A stretch of DNA of 64,000 nucleotides from Sedimentibacter acidaminivorans (GTDB lineage Bacteria > Bacillota > Clostridia > Tissierellales > Sedimentibacteraceae): the NCBI RefSeq assembly GCF_017873955.1, contig NZ_JAGGKS010000004.1:1-64000 (forward strand). Direction: 5' to 3'. Made by a program: the position numbers and the translations under genes. Position 1 is the stretch's first letter; every line of letters starts with the position of its first letter. Below, piece by piece: positions 35,850 through 44,701 of this stretch. The notes beneath the pieces are model-generated. The model saw only the letters and a list, made by a program, of their open reading frames with translations, did not search any database and was not told where the DNA came from.

Positions 35850-37604
35850 TTATATTATTTCAACTGCACCAAATTTACATGCAGTATAACAATTGCCACA
35901 TTTAATACATTTATCCTGAATAATAACATGAGGATTCTTTACAGTACCATCAATAGCCTGAACAGGACATTTTCTTGCACATAAAGTACAACCAGTACAT
36001 TTTTCTGTATCAATATTGTAAGTTAAAAGAGCTGTACATTTTTTAGCTGGACATTTCTTATCAACTATATGAGCAATATATTCATCTCTAAAATACTTTA
36101 ATGAAGTTAATACAGGGTTTGGAGCAGTTTGTCCCAATCCACATAAAGATGCATCTTTAACACTTAATGCTAATGCTTCTAACTCATCTAAATCTTCCAT
36201 AGTTCCATTACCTTCAGTAATTTTCTCTAGAATTTGAAGCATACGCTTTGTACCTACTCTACAGTAAGTACATTTTCCACATGACTCATTGCATGTGAAC
36301 TCAAGGAAGAATTTTGTTACGTCAACGATACATGTAGTTTCGTCCATAACAACCATACCGCCTGAACCTACTATAGCACCAGTTTTACTTAAATCTTCAT
36401 AAGTTACAGGTGTATCAAGAAGTGATTCTGGCAAACATCCACCAGATGGTCCTCCAAGCTGAACAGCCTTGAATTTTTTGTCACCTTTAATTCCGCCACC
36501 TATGCCAAATATTACTTCTCTAAGAGTCATACCCATAGGAACTTCAGCCAGACCACCAAGCTTTATTTTACCTGAAAGTGCAAAAACTTTAGTTCCCTTG
36601 CTTTTTTCTGTTCCTATTGCAGCAAATTTTTCAGGTCCATGAGATATAATCCATGAAACATTTGCAAATGTTTCAACGTTATTAATATTTGTAGGCTTTC
36701 TCCAATAACCTGATTGTGCTGGAAATGGAGGCTTAAGTCTTGGCATTCCTCTTTTACCTTCAAGTGATTCAATTAACGCAGTTTCTTCACCACAAACAAA
36801 TGCTCCTGCTCCCATTTTAATTCTTAAATCAAAACTAAAGCCTGTACCAAGAATATTTTCACCTAAATAATTTTTTTCTGTTGCTTGTTCTATAGCTATA
36901 TTTAATCTTTTTATTGCTAGAGGGTATTCCGCTCTACAATATATAACTCCATGGTTAGAACCCATTGCAAAACCACAAATTATCATACCTTCTATCAATT
37001 TATGTGGGTCTCCTTCAAGCACACTTCTATCCATAAATGCACCTGGGTCTCCCTCATCAGCATTACATACTACATATTTTTCTGTACCTTTTGATTTTAA
37101 GGCTGCATCCCATTTAAACCAAGTTGGGAATCCTGCTCCACCTCTACCTCTAAGTCCAGAAATTTTCATTTCTTCTATAACTTCTTCCTGTTTCATGCTA
37201 GTTAAAACTTTTTCAAGTGCTTTGTAGCCACCAACTTCCAAATAATCATTTATATTTTCTGGATTTATTTGTCCGCAGTTTTCAAGTGCAACTTTTAATT
37301 GATTTTTAACAAAAACATCAGGTTCATCATTTGTATATATTAAATACTCAGTCAATGGTTTTCCATTAACTAAATGACTTTCTACAATCTTATTCGCAAT
37401 TTCAGCATTTACATGTCCATATGTGTACTTCTTGTCCCCATCAATTATATCAACTAATGGTTCATGGAAGCACATACCAACACATCCTGTAGGTTCAACA
37501 ATTATATCTAAACCATTTTTAGCTACAGATTCATTTATACTTTCCAATACTTTTCTTCCACCTGCAGCAATACCACAGCTTCCAAGTCCGACTAATACTT
37601 TCAT
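35850..37604 (-). CDS. NuoF/HydB-like NADH-binding flavoprotein subunit, StnB-like
   Basis: 584 aa. A thioredoxin-like [2Fe-2S] domain at the N-terminus (GSCGIAAGG...PTGCVGMC), the FMN/NADH core (GLRGRGGAGFPTWFKWDAAL near 150, CNADEGDPGAFMDRSVLEGDPH near 180), the NuoF [4Fe-4S] site ESCGKCTYCRVGTKRM near 435, and two extra [4Fe-4S] sets (CTGCTLCARKC; CIKCGNCYTAC) at the end. It oxidises or reduces NAD(H) in bifurcating complexes such as HydABC, NADH-dependent formate dehydrogenases and Stn. No hydrogenase gene is adjacent, which favours Stn. Confidence 0.9.
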   Translation of the reverse strand: MKVLVGLGSCGIAAGGRKVLESINESVAKNGLDIIVEPTGCVGMCFHEPLVDIIDGDKKYTYGHVNAEIANKIVESHLVNGKPLTEYLIYTNDEPDVFVKNQLKVALENCGQINPENINDYLEVGGYKALEKVLTSMKQEEVIEEMKISGLRGRGGAGFPTWFKWDAALKSKGTEKYVVCNADEGDPGAFMDRSVLEGDPHKLIEGMIICGFAMGSNHGVIYCRAEYPLAIKRLNIAIEQATEKNYLGENILGTGFSFDLRIKMGAGAFVCGEETALIESLEGKRGMPRLKPPFPAQSGYWRKPTNINNVETFANVSWIISHGPEKFAAIGTEKSKGTKVFALSGKIKLGGLAEVPMGMTLREVIFGIGGGIKGDKKFKAVQLGGPSGGCLPESLLDTPVTYEDLSKTGAIVGSGGMVVMDETTCIVDVTKFFLEFTCNESCGKCTYCRVGTKRMLQILEKITEGNGTMEDLDELEALALSVKDASLCGLGQTAPNPVLTSLKYFRDEYIAHIVDKKCPAKKCTALLTYNIDTEKCTGCTLCARKCPVQAIDGTVKNPHVIIQDKCIKCGNCYTACKFGAVEII

Positions 37605-38126
37605 CTAAGCTAAATCCTCCTTACGAATATTTCTAATAATTTTCACAGCTTCAGCTGGTGTAAGATTACCATATGCCTCACCATTTATCATCAAAACTGG
37701 TGCTAAGCTACAGCATCCTAGACATGATACATCTTCAAGAGTAAACATTCCATCCTCTGTAGTTTCTCCAGGAAGTATCTTAAGTTCTTCACACAATGCT
37801 TGAGAAACTTCTTTTGAACCGTTTACATGACATGCAGTTCCTTGACATTGTAATATTAAATATTTTCCTATTGGTTTTAACCTAAACTGTGTGTAAAATG
37901 TTGCTACTCCATAAATTACTGACTTCTTGTTATCCGTATTATCAGATATATAATTTAAAGCTTGTAATGGCAAATATCCATAAATATCTTGGGTTGCTTG
38001 AAGTATATTAATTAAACTACCTTTTACCTTTCCGTATTTTTCAATTACGGGATTCAAAAGTGAAGTGTCTATAGCTTCATCTTTGAAATTTTTAACCATT
38101 TCCTCCGATTTACAATTGTTACACAT
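37605..38126 (-). CDS. NuoE/HydC-like [2Fe-2S] subunit, StnA-like
   Basis: 173 aa from an ATG behind AGGAGG; the frame extends upstream but lacks a ribosome site. The NuoE fold has its four cluster cysteines in CQGTACH and CLGCC. Two additional cysteines (MCNNCKSEE) sit at the very N-terminus. It starts the operon and overlaps nothing; the NuoF-like start follows at once. It passes electrons within the complex between FMN and the large FeS subunit. Confidence 0.88.
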   Translation of the reverse strand: MCNNCKSEEMVKNFKDEAIDTSLLNPVIEKYGKVKGSLINILQATQDIYGYLPLQALNYISDNTDNKKSVIYGVATFYTQFRLKPIGKYLILQCQGTACHVNGSKEVSQALCEELKILPGETTEDGMFTLEDVSCLGCCSLAPVLMINGEAYGNLTPAEAVKIIRNIRKEDLA

Positions 38127-38178
38127 TTCGTCCTCCTGTGTTATTACTTTTATAAACAAAATAAAATATTTACACTTA

Positions 38179-38207
38179 ATTATAACATCATGACATGATA
38201 TAAACAA
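38179..38207 (-). promoter_or_regulatory. promoter of the stn-like operon with 13-bp palindrome in the spacer
   Basis: Minus strand TTGTTT (38207-38202), 17-bp spacer, TATAAT (38184-38179). The spacer is nearly filled by the palindrome ATCATGACATGAT (38187-38199), so a bound repressor would block RNA polymerase. The sequence does not match the Rex consensus. Confidence 0.6.
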
Positions 38208-38280
38208 GCATTTTTTGTTTATCATGTTGGTCTCTTATCGTCCACCTTAATAGCACTTTCTAACAGGTTTTTGGCAATAA

Positions 38281-38325
38281 AAAAATACCTAAAAATTTCG
38301 CAATGGAAAATATAAAGGTATTTTT
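38281..38325 (-). terminator. terminator of the M18 aminopeptidase gene
   Basis: Perfect 10-bp stem AAAAATACCT/AGGTATTTTT with a 25-base loop, followed by further Ts on the minus strand. Confidence 0.75.
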
Positions 38326-38339
38326 ATGCATTTTATTTA

Positions 38340-39737
38340 TTAGTTATATTCTTTATAAAAAGCTTTGTATGCCTTGTATGTCATGTATACATCAGTTTTT
38401 GAAACTAATTCAAATGGTGCATGCATACTTAAAACAGGAACACCTAAATCAACAACATCCATATTTAGATTTGCCATTATATAGGCAATTGTTCCTCCAC
38501 CACCCTGGTCAACTTTTCCAAGTTCTGCAGTCTGCCACATTATGTTGCTCTCGTTAAATATTTTTCTTATTTTTCCAATATATTCAGCACTTGCATCATT
38601 CGCTCCTGACTTACCTCTGCTACCTGTATATTTAACCATTACAACACCTTGACCCATAACAGCAGCGTTTTGAAGCTCTGTTACTTGAGGATATGTTGGG
38701 TCTACTCCAGCGGCTACATCTGACGAAAGCATGCTTGAATTAGCCAATGCTCTTTTTAAAGAAAGCATATCACTATTTCCCTGTAACAATATCATTTCTC
38801 CAACCATATTGTTAAAAAATTCCGAATGCATTCCTGTATTACCTATACTGCCTACTTCTTCTTTATCCGCAAACAAAGCAACTGCAGTTCTATCATTATT
38901 ATCCACCTCAAATATTGCTTTAAGAGATGTATATGCGCAAACCCTATCGTCGTGGCCATATGCAGATATCATACCCCTATCTATACCAACATCCCTTGCT
39001 CGACCTGCTGGTACTATTTCTATTTCAGCAGTTTGGAAGTCCTCTTCAATCATTCCGTATTTTTCATTTAATATTTTTAATACATTTAATTTAAACTTTT
39101 TCTCATCATCTTTACCTTCAGCTGGAAGACTACCTATGATTACGTTCAATCCTTCGCCTTCAATTGCTTCTGAAAGTTTTTTATCCTTTTGATCCTTTGC
39201 AAGATGTGGAAGTAAATCAGTTATGTAAAATACAGGATCTCTTTCGTCGTCACCAATAGATATGTCTATTGTTTCTCCGTCTGCTTTAACAATAGTACCA
39301 TATAAAGCAAGAGGTAAAGCAACCCATTGATATTTCCTTATTCCACCATAATAATGTGTCTTTAATAAAGATATACCATGTTCCTCATATAAAGGATTTT
39401 GTTTTAAATCAATCCTAGGTGAATCCACATGAGAACCCACTATATTCATTCCATTTTCTATTTTTTCTTTTCCTATAACTGCTAGTACAGCACTTTTTCT
39501 TTTGTTTACATAATATACTTTGTCGCCCGTCTTTAATTCATTAAATTCATCTAAAGGCTTAAACCCTTGTTGTTCTGCTCTTCTAATTATTTCTTTAATT
39601 GAAAGTCTTTCAGTTTTAGAAGCATCTATAAATGATTTATAGTCTTCCCCTAATTCAAAAACTTTACCTCTTTCCTCAACACTTATTTTTTCCCAAATAA
39701 ATTTCTTTTTATATATGAGTTCTTCGTTAGTTTTCAT
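38340..39737 (-). CDS. M18-family aminopeptidase (zinc)
   Basis: 465 aa, usual length. Metal ligands are in IVGSHVDSPRIDL (about 98-110), SAYGHDDRVCAY (about 260-271), FADKEEVGSIGNTGM (about 290-304) and SMHAPFEL near the end; a tetrahedral shell enzyme is expected. It removes N-terminal acidic or neutral residues from peptides in the cytoplasm, suited to a peptide-fermenting organism. AGGAGAAG precedes the ATG; single gene with own terminator. Confidence 0.93.
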   Translation of the reverse strand: MKTNEELIYKKKFIWEKISVEERGKVFELGEDYKSFIDASKTERLSIKEIIRRAEQQGFKPLDEFNELKTGDKVYYVNKRKSAVLAVIGKEKIENGMNIVGSHVDSPRIDLKQNPLYEEHGISLLKTHYYGGIRKYQWVALPLALYGTIVKADGETIDISIGDDERDPVFYITDLLPHLAKDQKDKKLSEAIEGEGLNVIIGSLPAEGKDDEKKFKLNVLKILNEKYGMIEEDFQTAEIEIVPAGRARDVGIDRGMISAYGHDDRVCAYTSLKAIFEVDNNDRTAVALFADKEEVGSIGNTGMHSEFFNNMVGEMILLQGNSDMLSLKRALANSSMLSSDVAAGVDPTYPQVTELQNAAVMGQGVVMVKYTGSRGKSGANDASAEYIGKIRKIFNESNIMWQTAELGKVDQGGGGTIAYIMANLNMDVVDLGVPVLSMHAPFELVSKTDVYMTYKAYKAFYKEYN

Positions 39738-39778
39738 TATCTTCTCCTTGTTATTTATGATTTACTATGTTATTATGC

Positions 39779-40240
39779 TCACTCTATGTACTTTAATTCA
39801 GCTAAATATGTTTTATCCTCTATCTGCATGCATTTAATATCATAGTTCTTAACTAAATTAAATTCACCATCATAACCACTCATAAGCCAATTTAAATTTG
39901 CATTTAATTTATACCCATAATCAGTTTCTTCTAAACTAATTATTTCATCTACCTTTACACTTAAAGCTAGTTCATAATCTGTGGGATTATCTATGACTTT
40001 ATACAATATACTTAGATCGTTTTCGAGCAACTTGTCTATTTCTATTTTACTAAGGCCTTCATTTAATTCATTTATATCGTTTGCATTTTTACTCCCATAT
40101 AAAAAATCATTCATTACATCTATTCGCACATTAAGCAAATGTTCTACCTCTTCTATTTCTTTATGATTTTCATATGCTCCAATAGAATTATAACTAAATA
40201 ACAATAATATCATTAATAAAATAATAAAACTTTTTTTCAT
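39779..40240 (-). CDS. exported protein of unknown function
   Basis: 153 aa. Signal peptide MKKSFIILLMILLLFSYNSIGA, without lipobox. The mature part is acidic and mixed alpha/beta with no motif I recognise (EVEHLLNVRIDVMNDFLYG; YGYKLNANLNWLMSGYDGEF). AGGGGG precedes the ATG. It is 41 bp upstream of the aminopeptidase gene on the same strand, perhaps one transcript. Confidence 0.7.
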   Translation of the reverse strand: MKKSFIILLMILLLFSYNSIGAYENHKEIEEVEHLLNVRIDVMNDFLYGSKNANDINELNEGLSKIEIDKLLENDLSILYKVIDNPTDYELALSVKVDEIISLEETDYGYKLNANLNWLMSGYDGEFNLVKNYDIKCMQIEDKTYLAELKYIE

Positions 40241-40419
40241 TTGTATCCCCCTAAATATAATTATAAAAAAAATACTAATTCAATTTATTTTTCATAATAC
40301 TATTATAGATATACAAGTGAAAATTTTTTATCATTAAATGTCACTTAATTACTAAAATTATTCTTTAATTTTCAACAAATTTACTGTTTCTTCGATTGTA
40401 TGTGTCCACAAACGACTTA

Positions 40420-40446
40420 AGGATCTGTGCATTACGCACAAATCCT
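40420..40446. repeat. hairpin downstream of the LacI-type gene
   Basis: Stem AGGAT-C-TGTGC / GCACA-A-ATCCT with a five-base loop. There is no T-run after it on the minus strand, so its role as a terminator is doubtful. The rest of 40241-40474 is AT-rich without a visible gene. Confidence 0.4.
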
Positions 40447-40474
40447 CTAATTAGTTTTCATTTTTTATAAAACT

Positions 40475-41473
40475 TTACTTTATAGTTTTAACACTATTTC
40501 TCTTTTCTATAGTGAACGGCAACTCCATTAAGCCTTTTTGAGTTCTGTCACCTTTTATAGTTTTAATTAGCATTCTCATACCAACCGCTCCAACATCATA
40601 ATAAGGTTCACCAATAGTAGTCAATTCAGGTCTTACAAATCTACCTTCTCTAATATTTCCATAACCAACAACTGAAACGTCATTTGGAACATTTATTCCA
40701 TTATCAGAAAAACTATTCATTATTCCAATTGCTATTTCGTCACTACTACATACAGCAGCAGTAAAATCAACAGAATCTTTTGAAATTGTTTTTCCTAGTT
40801 CATACGCTTTGTTGTGTTTTCCACTTCCTGCCACAAATACTTTAGAATAATCAAGTTCATTATCTTCAATTGCCTTCATATATCCTGATATTTTATCATT
40901 TTCTACAGATGTTCTGTTTTCAAAATCCGAAATAAAAGCAATATTTTCATGACCTTCATTAATTAAATAATTTGTCATTTCATATATTGCGGCAGAACTA
41001 TCTATAGAAATATAATTCATACTATCATTTACATCTCTAGTAAAAAAGACAGATGGTTTTCCTAAACTCTTTGCTAACTCTAACACATCACTGTCAAATC
41101 TATTTCCTACTAAAAATAATCCTTCTGCCTGCTTTCTATCAAGTAGCTGCAAATATTTTTCCTGAGTTTCCTTGTTTGAATAGCTGCTGCAAAGAAGTAT
41201 ATCATAACCATACATCTTTCCTATTTCTTCTATTCCTCTAACTATATCGGCAACATAACTTTGCGCTAGATTGTTGACAATAACACCTATTAAATAAGAT
41301 CTTCTCGTTACAAGACTTCTAGCAACATCATTTGGTTTATAACCCGTTTCTTCAATAACTTTTAACACTCTTCGCCTAACTTCTGGACTGACCGGTTTTG
41401 AATCATTTATTACTCTTGATACTGTAGATATAGAAACTTCTGAAAGTCTGGCAACATCTTTTATTGTTATCAT
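40475..41473 (-). CDS. LacI/CcpA-family transcriptional regulator
   Basis: 332 aa. The LacI helix-turn-helix and hinge are TIKDVARLSEVSISTVSRVINDSKPVSPEVRRRVLKVI (1-40 region), followed by a periplasmic-binding-type sensor (YLIGVIVNNLAQSYVADIVRGIEE; VDFTAAVCSSDEIAIGIMN; VPNDVSVVGYGN; PELTTIGEPYYDVGAVGMRML). No sugar genes are adjacent. Length and isolation fit a CcpA-like global regulator working with HPr, but a local regulator cannot be excluded. Promoter TTGCCA-N17-TATAAT upstream. Confidence 0.85.
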   Translation of the reverse strand: MITIKDVARLSEVSISTVSRVINDSKPVSPEVRRRVLKVIEETGYKPNDVARSLVTRRSYLIGVIVNNLAQSYVADIVRGIEEIGKMYGYDILLCSSYSNKETQEKYLQLLDRKQAEGLFLVGNRFDSDVLELAKSLGKPSVFFTRDVNDSMNYISIDSSAAIYEMTNYLINEGHENIAFISDFENRTSVENDKISGYMKAIEDNELDYSKVFVAGSGKHNKAYELGKTISKDSVDFTAAVCSSDEIAIGIMNSFSDNGINVPNDVSVVGYGNIREGRFVRPELTTIGEPYYDVGAVGMRMLIKTIKGDRTQKGLMELPFTIEKRNSVKTIK

Positions 41474-41530
41474 TTTTTCCTCCTATAAGTTATTATATTT
41501 AAATCGTATGTACTATCTCATCTATAACTT

Positions 41531-41559
41531 ATTATATATGTTATTTGCAATTTTGGCAA
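41531..41559 (-). promoter_or_regulatory. SigA promoter of the LacI-type gene
   Basis: Minus strand TTGCCA (41559-41554), 17-bp spacer, TATAAT (41536-41531). The -35 lies in the dyad TTGCCAAAATTGCAA, and inverted ATAAGTTAT/ATAACTTAT units flank the -10 and start region; autoregulation is possible. Confidence 0.65.
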
Positions 41560-41590
41560 TCGCTTTTTTCCCGTTTTCCTAAAAAAGTAT

Positions 41591-41828
41591 AAAAAAACCC
41601 GCATATGCCGCAAACTATTAATTCATACCCGCATCTAAGCAGGTGGGCTTTCTGTTAAGTGATTTTGACTTCCCGTCAAAGCGGGCCTGTCATAGGCACT
41701 TAAACACAAAAGCCCTTTTACAATATGTCGGTTGAATTAAAAAGCTTCCGAACACCGCAGGCCTTATCTATATTTTGTTGCACCAAGGCTATTCACAGCG
41801 CAAGTACTTTATTTAGTTATTATATTTA
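41591..41828 (-). ncRNA. independent structured small RNA, family not recognised
   Basis: Richer in GC than its surroundings and without a reading frame. Minus-strand pairings: GCCTT/AAGGC; TGTTCGG/CCGACA; a long arm GGGCTTT-GTTTAAGTG with CACTTAAC-AAAGCCC enclosing two small hairpins (CCCGCTTTGACGGG and TTTGAC/GTCAAA are alternatives); ACCTGC/GCGGGT; then seven Ts at 41597-41591. A strong own promoter starts it. About 235 nt. 6S RNA was considered for size and independence but its conserved features were not found. ATGCGGG is directly repeated near the 3' end. Confidence 0.6.
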
Positions 41829-41835
41829 TATGCTT

Positions 41836-41864
41836 ATTATAGCACTTTATATTTTATTTTTCAA
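41836..41864 (-). promoter_or_regulatory. strong SigA promoter of the structured RNA
   Basis: Minus strand TTGAAA (41864-41859), 17-bp spacer, TATAAT (41841-41836) with an extended -10 TGC in front. The -35 overlaps the stop codon of the FtsH-like gene. This is the best consensus promoter in the window. Confidence 0.8.
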
Positions 41865-43288
41865 CTTAAATTTAAATCGCTCTCATATAAAACTTCTTTT
41901 TCAATCAGTAAATTTGCTATAGCTTCAACTTTATCTCTATTTTTTTCTATTATGTGCATTACTTCAAAATATAATTCATCAATCAATTTTTTTACTGATT
42001 TTTCTACCCCCGAAAGAGGAATTTTAAGCTCATTTGCTAAAATATTAAAATTTATAAAACCCGTATCATCATCCATACCATATTTTGTAATATAGTCTAT
42101 AGCAAGTGATGTTGATCTCTCTATATCATTTTGTGCTCCTATAGTAACATTATCTCTGCCAAAAAACACTTCTTCAGATACCCTTCCTGCTAATAAAACT
42201 GAAAGTTGATTTTTAATTTTTGTTTTAGTAATAACTTCTGTAGAATTTGGAGTGCTTAATGTGTATCCTCCTGCTCCCTTGCTAGTGGGAATAACTGATA
42301 CTCTAATAATTTTATTTTCAGGCATAAGATATTTTGAAACAAATGCATGTCCAGCTTCATGATATGAAGTTACTATTTTTTGATTTTTATTTTCAGATGG
42401 ATTTTTTTGTTCTGTCCCAGCAAGAACATTAAGATATGCTTTTTCAATATGTTCTGTACTTATTTCTTCAGAATTATCTCTAATAGCAATCAATGATGCT
42501 TCATTTACCAAATTTTCTATCATTGCTCCACTAAAATAAACTGTTAAATCCGCAAGTTTATCTATATCTATATTTTCTTCACAATTTCTTTTGTCCATAT
42601 AAAGCTTTAATATATCTTTTCTAGCATCTCTATCAGGTAACATTATTTCAATTTGTCTATCAAATCTACCTGGTCTCAAAAGAGCAGAATCTAATGTATC
42701 AATTCTATTGGTTGCTGCTACCACGACAATTCCTGTTTCATCGCTAAAACCAGACATTTCAGTGAGAAGTGCATTTAAAGTTCTATCACCCTCATCACTA
42801 CCTCTCATGTTTCCACCCATTCTTTTTTTACCTATTGCATCTATTTCATCTATAAATATAACACTTTTCCCTGATCGTTTTGCCTTTTTAAAAAGGCTTC
42901 TTATTCTTCCTGCTCCAAGTCCTGCATATACTTGTACAAAATCAGAACCTGATACTGCGTAAAATGGTACTCCCGCTTCTCCTGCTAATGCTTTAGCCAT
43001 AAGTGTTTTCCCTGTTCCAGGTGATCCATAAAGCATTACACCTTTTGGCATTCTTGCATTAAATTTAGTATATTTCTCAGGGTTTTTAATAAAATCAACA
43101 ATCTCAAGCAAGCTAGCTTTTGCCTCATAGTTTCCTGCTATATCATCAAAATTTGTAGTTGACGAACTCAAATATTCTATATCACTTAAATTATTTATTT
43201 CTTTTTGGGCTGATTTTTTGTTTTTAAAAAAAATAAAATAAACAAAAACAATTACACCTAAAACAGCTACTATTTGATATGTTTCCAT
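41861..43288 (-). CDS. short FtsH-like membrane AAA+ metalloprotease
   Basis: 475 aa, far shorter than FtsH (about 640). A single N-terminal membrane segment (YQIVAVLGVIVFVYFIFF) leads straight into the AAA module: Walker A GSPGTGKT (near 97), pore YAGLGAGR, Walker B VIFIDEIDAIG, SRH AATNRIDTLDSALLRPGRFDRQ, then zinc protease HEAGHAF (near 315). The extracytoplasmic domain and second TM of FtsH are missing. ATG behind AGGGGG; a further in-frame ATG lies upstream. A second FtsH-type protease besides the essential one is likely. Confidence 0.88.
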   Translation of the reverse strand: METYQIVAVLGVIVFVYFIFFKNKKSAQKEINNLSDIEYLSSSTTNFDDIAGNYEAKASLLEIVDFIKNPEKYTKFNARMPKGVMLYGSPGTGKTLMAKALAGEAGVPFYAVSGSDFVQVYAGLGAGRIRSLFKKAKRSGKSVIFIDEIDAIGKKRMGGNMRGSDEGDRTLNALLTEMSGFSDETGIVVVAATNRIDTLDSALLRPGRFDRQIEIMLPDRDARKDILKLYMDKRNCEENIDIDKLADLTVYFSGAMIENLVNEASLIAIRDNSEEISTEHIEKAYLNVLAGTEQKNPSENKNQKIVTSYHEAGHAFVSKYLMPENKIIRVSVIPTSKGAGGYTLSTPNSTEVITKTKIKNQLSVLLAGRVSEEVFFGRDNVTIGAQNDIERSTSLAIDYITKYGMDDDTGFINFNILANELKIPLSGVEKSVKKLIDELYFEVMHIIEKNRDKVEAIANLLIEKEVLYESDLNLS

Positions 43289-43327
43289 TGTATACCCCCT
43301 ATTAATATGACAGAACAATAGCTGAAC

Positions 43328-43369
43328 TATTGCTCTTTTATTGTTCCTCTATTGTTTCACTATTGTAAC
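43328..43369. repeat. four TATTG units at exact 11-bp intervals upstream of the FtsH-like gene
   Basis: TATTG starts at 43328, 43339, 43350 and 43361, with partial conservation between (TATTGTTCCTC, TATTGTTTCAC). An inverted copy, CAATA, lies at 43316-43320. The helical-turn spacing puts all units on one DNA face. It lies just before the protease start. Confidence 0.55.
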
Positions 43370-43447
43370 ACAAGGATATACTTTTGGATATACTCAAATT
43401 GTTAGTTTATTTTGAATGTTTTTCCTAATTTTCCAACAGATAAAAAA

Positions 43448-43466
43448 GTACGCATAAAATGCGTAC
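43448..43466 (-). terminator. terminator after ispF
   Basis: Perfect 8-bp stem GTACGCAT/ATGCGTAC with a three-base loop, followed by six Ts on the minus strand. Confidence 0.85.
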
Positions 43467-43503
43467 CCTACAGTTCCAAATTAATTATGTGATATATTTT
43501 CTT

Positions 43504-43974
43504 CTAATTTTCTAATAGACAAATGGCTTGTGCTGCTATACCTTCGCCTCTTCCTTCAAAACCTAAATACTCCGTTGTAGTCGCTTTAATATTTATATTT
43601 TTAATATCTATTTCCAAATCAAATGAAATATTTTCTTTCATATTTTGTATATAATCCATCATTTTAGGCTTTTGTGCTATTATAACAGAATCTATATTGC
43701 CTATATGATATTTATTTTCCTTAATTATTTGGCTCACACGTCGAAGAAGTACCCTGCTGTCAACATCTTTATACTCATTATCTGAATCTGGAAAAAAACA
43801 TCCTATGTCTTTTTCTCCCATCGCCCCTAACAGACTGTCCATTATTGCATGTATCAAAACATCTGCATCAGAATGACCTTCTAATCCTTTATCATATGGT
43901 ATTTTAACTCCACCTATTACAAGCTTTCTATTTTCAACTAATGCATGAACATCATATCCAATTCCGACTTTCAT
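43504..43974 (-). CDS. ispF: 2-C-methyl-D-erythritol 2,4-cyclodiphosphate synthase
   Basis: 156 aa, full length. Signatures: GIGYDVHAL (metal Asp8, His10), [38 protein letters not shown], and the C-terminal [19 protein letters not shown]. It makes the cyclic diphosphate intermediate of the MEP isoprenoid pathway. The ispD gene is 19 bp upstream on the same strand, the usual pairing. Confidence 0.96.
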   Translation of the reverse strand: MKVGIGYDVHALVENRKLVIGGVKIPYDKGLEGHSDADVLIHAIMDSLLGAMGEKDIGCFFPDSDNEYKDVDSRVLLRRVSQIIKENKYHIGNIDSVIIAQKPKMMDYIQNMKENISFDLEIDIKNINIKATTTEYLGFEGRGEGIAAQAICLLEN

Positions 43975-43993
43975 ATTCTATATCTCCTTATGT

Positions 43994-44689
43994 TTAATAA
44001 ACGGTAGCTAATATTTCCGCTATTTTCAAATCAAGAGGTGTAGTAATTTTTATATTTCTCGATAACCCATCTACGACTTTTACCTTATGTCCATAAAACT
44101 CAACTATAGATGCATCATCTGTAAAATTAACATCCTTACTTTCATTAATAGCCATATCATAGCATTCTCTAATCAGATAGCAATCAAAAGCTTGCGGCGT
44201 TTGAACTGCCTTAAGCTTTTTTCTATCCAATGTATCTTTTACAAAACCTTCTTCTACTACTTTAACTGTATCAACTACATCTATAGCTGGAACACAAGAT
44301 TTGTATCTATACGCATTTTCTACACATGTATTAATTAACTTATATGAAACAAATGGTCTAACTCCATCATGAATTAGAATTATACCCCCACTTTTAGAAG
44401 CCATCTTCACACCTTCGTATACAGATTCTGTTCTAGTTTTCCCACCACCAAGTACTTTAACAATTTTCTCATAATCACATGCAATATTAATTCTTACATA
44501 TTCTAATTCTTCTTTATTTACAACAAGTATTATTTCATCTACATAATTACTTTTTTCAAATTTATATATGGTTGAATCTAAAATAGTTTTACCTGCAATA
44601 GTCATATATTGTTTAGGTGTTTCAGAGTTCATTCTTGTTCCTCTGCCTGCAGCAACTATTATTGCAGTTACTTTTTTATCTATATACAT
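43994..44689 (-). CDS. ispD: 2-C-methyl-D-erythritol 4-phosphate cytidylyltransferase
   Basis: 231 aa. CTP-binding loop VTAIIVAAGRGTRMNSETPKQ (8-28 region), LIHDGVRPFVS (about 106), and AVQTPQAFDCYLI, FTDDASIVEFYG, KITTPLDLKIAE. It activates MEP with CTP. Precedes ispF in the same operon. Confidence 0.95.
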   Translation of the reverse strand: MYIDKKVTAIIVAAGRGTRMNSETPKQYMTIAGKTILDSTIYKFEKSNYVDEIILVVNKEELEYVRINIACDYEKIVKVLGGGKTRTESVYEGVKMASKSGGIILIHDGVRPFVSYKLINTCVENAYRYKSCVPAIDVVDTVKVVEEGFVKDTLDRKKLKAVQTPQAFDCYLIRECYDMAINESKDVNFTDDASIVEFYGHKVKVVDGLSRNIKITTPLDLKIAEILATVY

Positions 44690-44701
44690 AATGTCCCGCC
44701 T

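Noticed and set aside
41591-41828. 6S RNA identity for the structured small RNA
   Set aside because: Size, own promoter and isolation fit, but the single long rod with central bubble and closing 5'-3' stem could not be drawn; the RNA has several separate hairpins instead.
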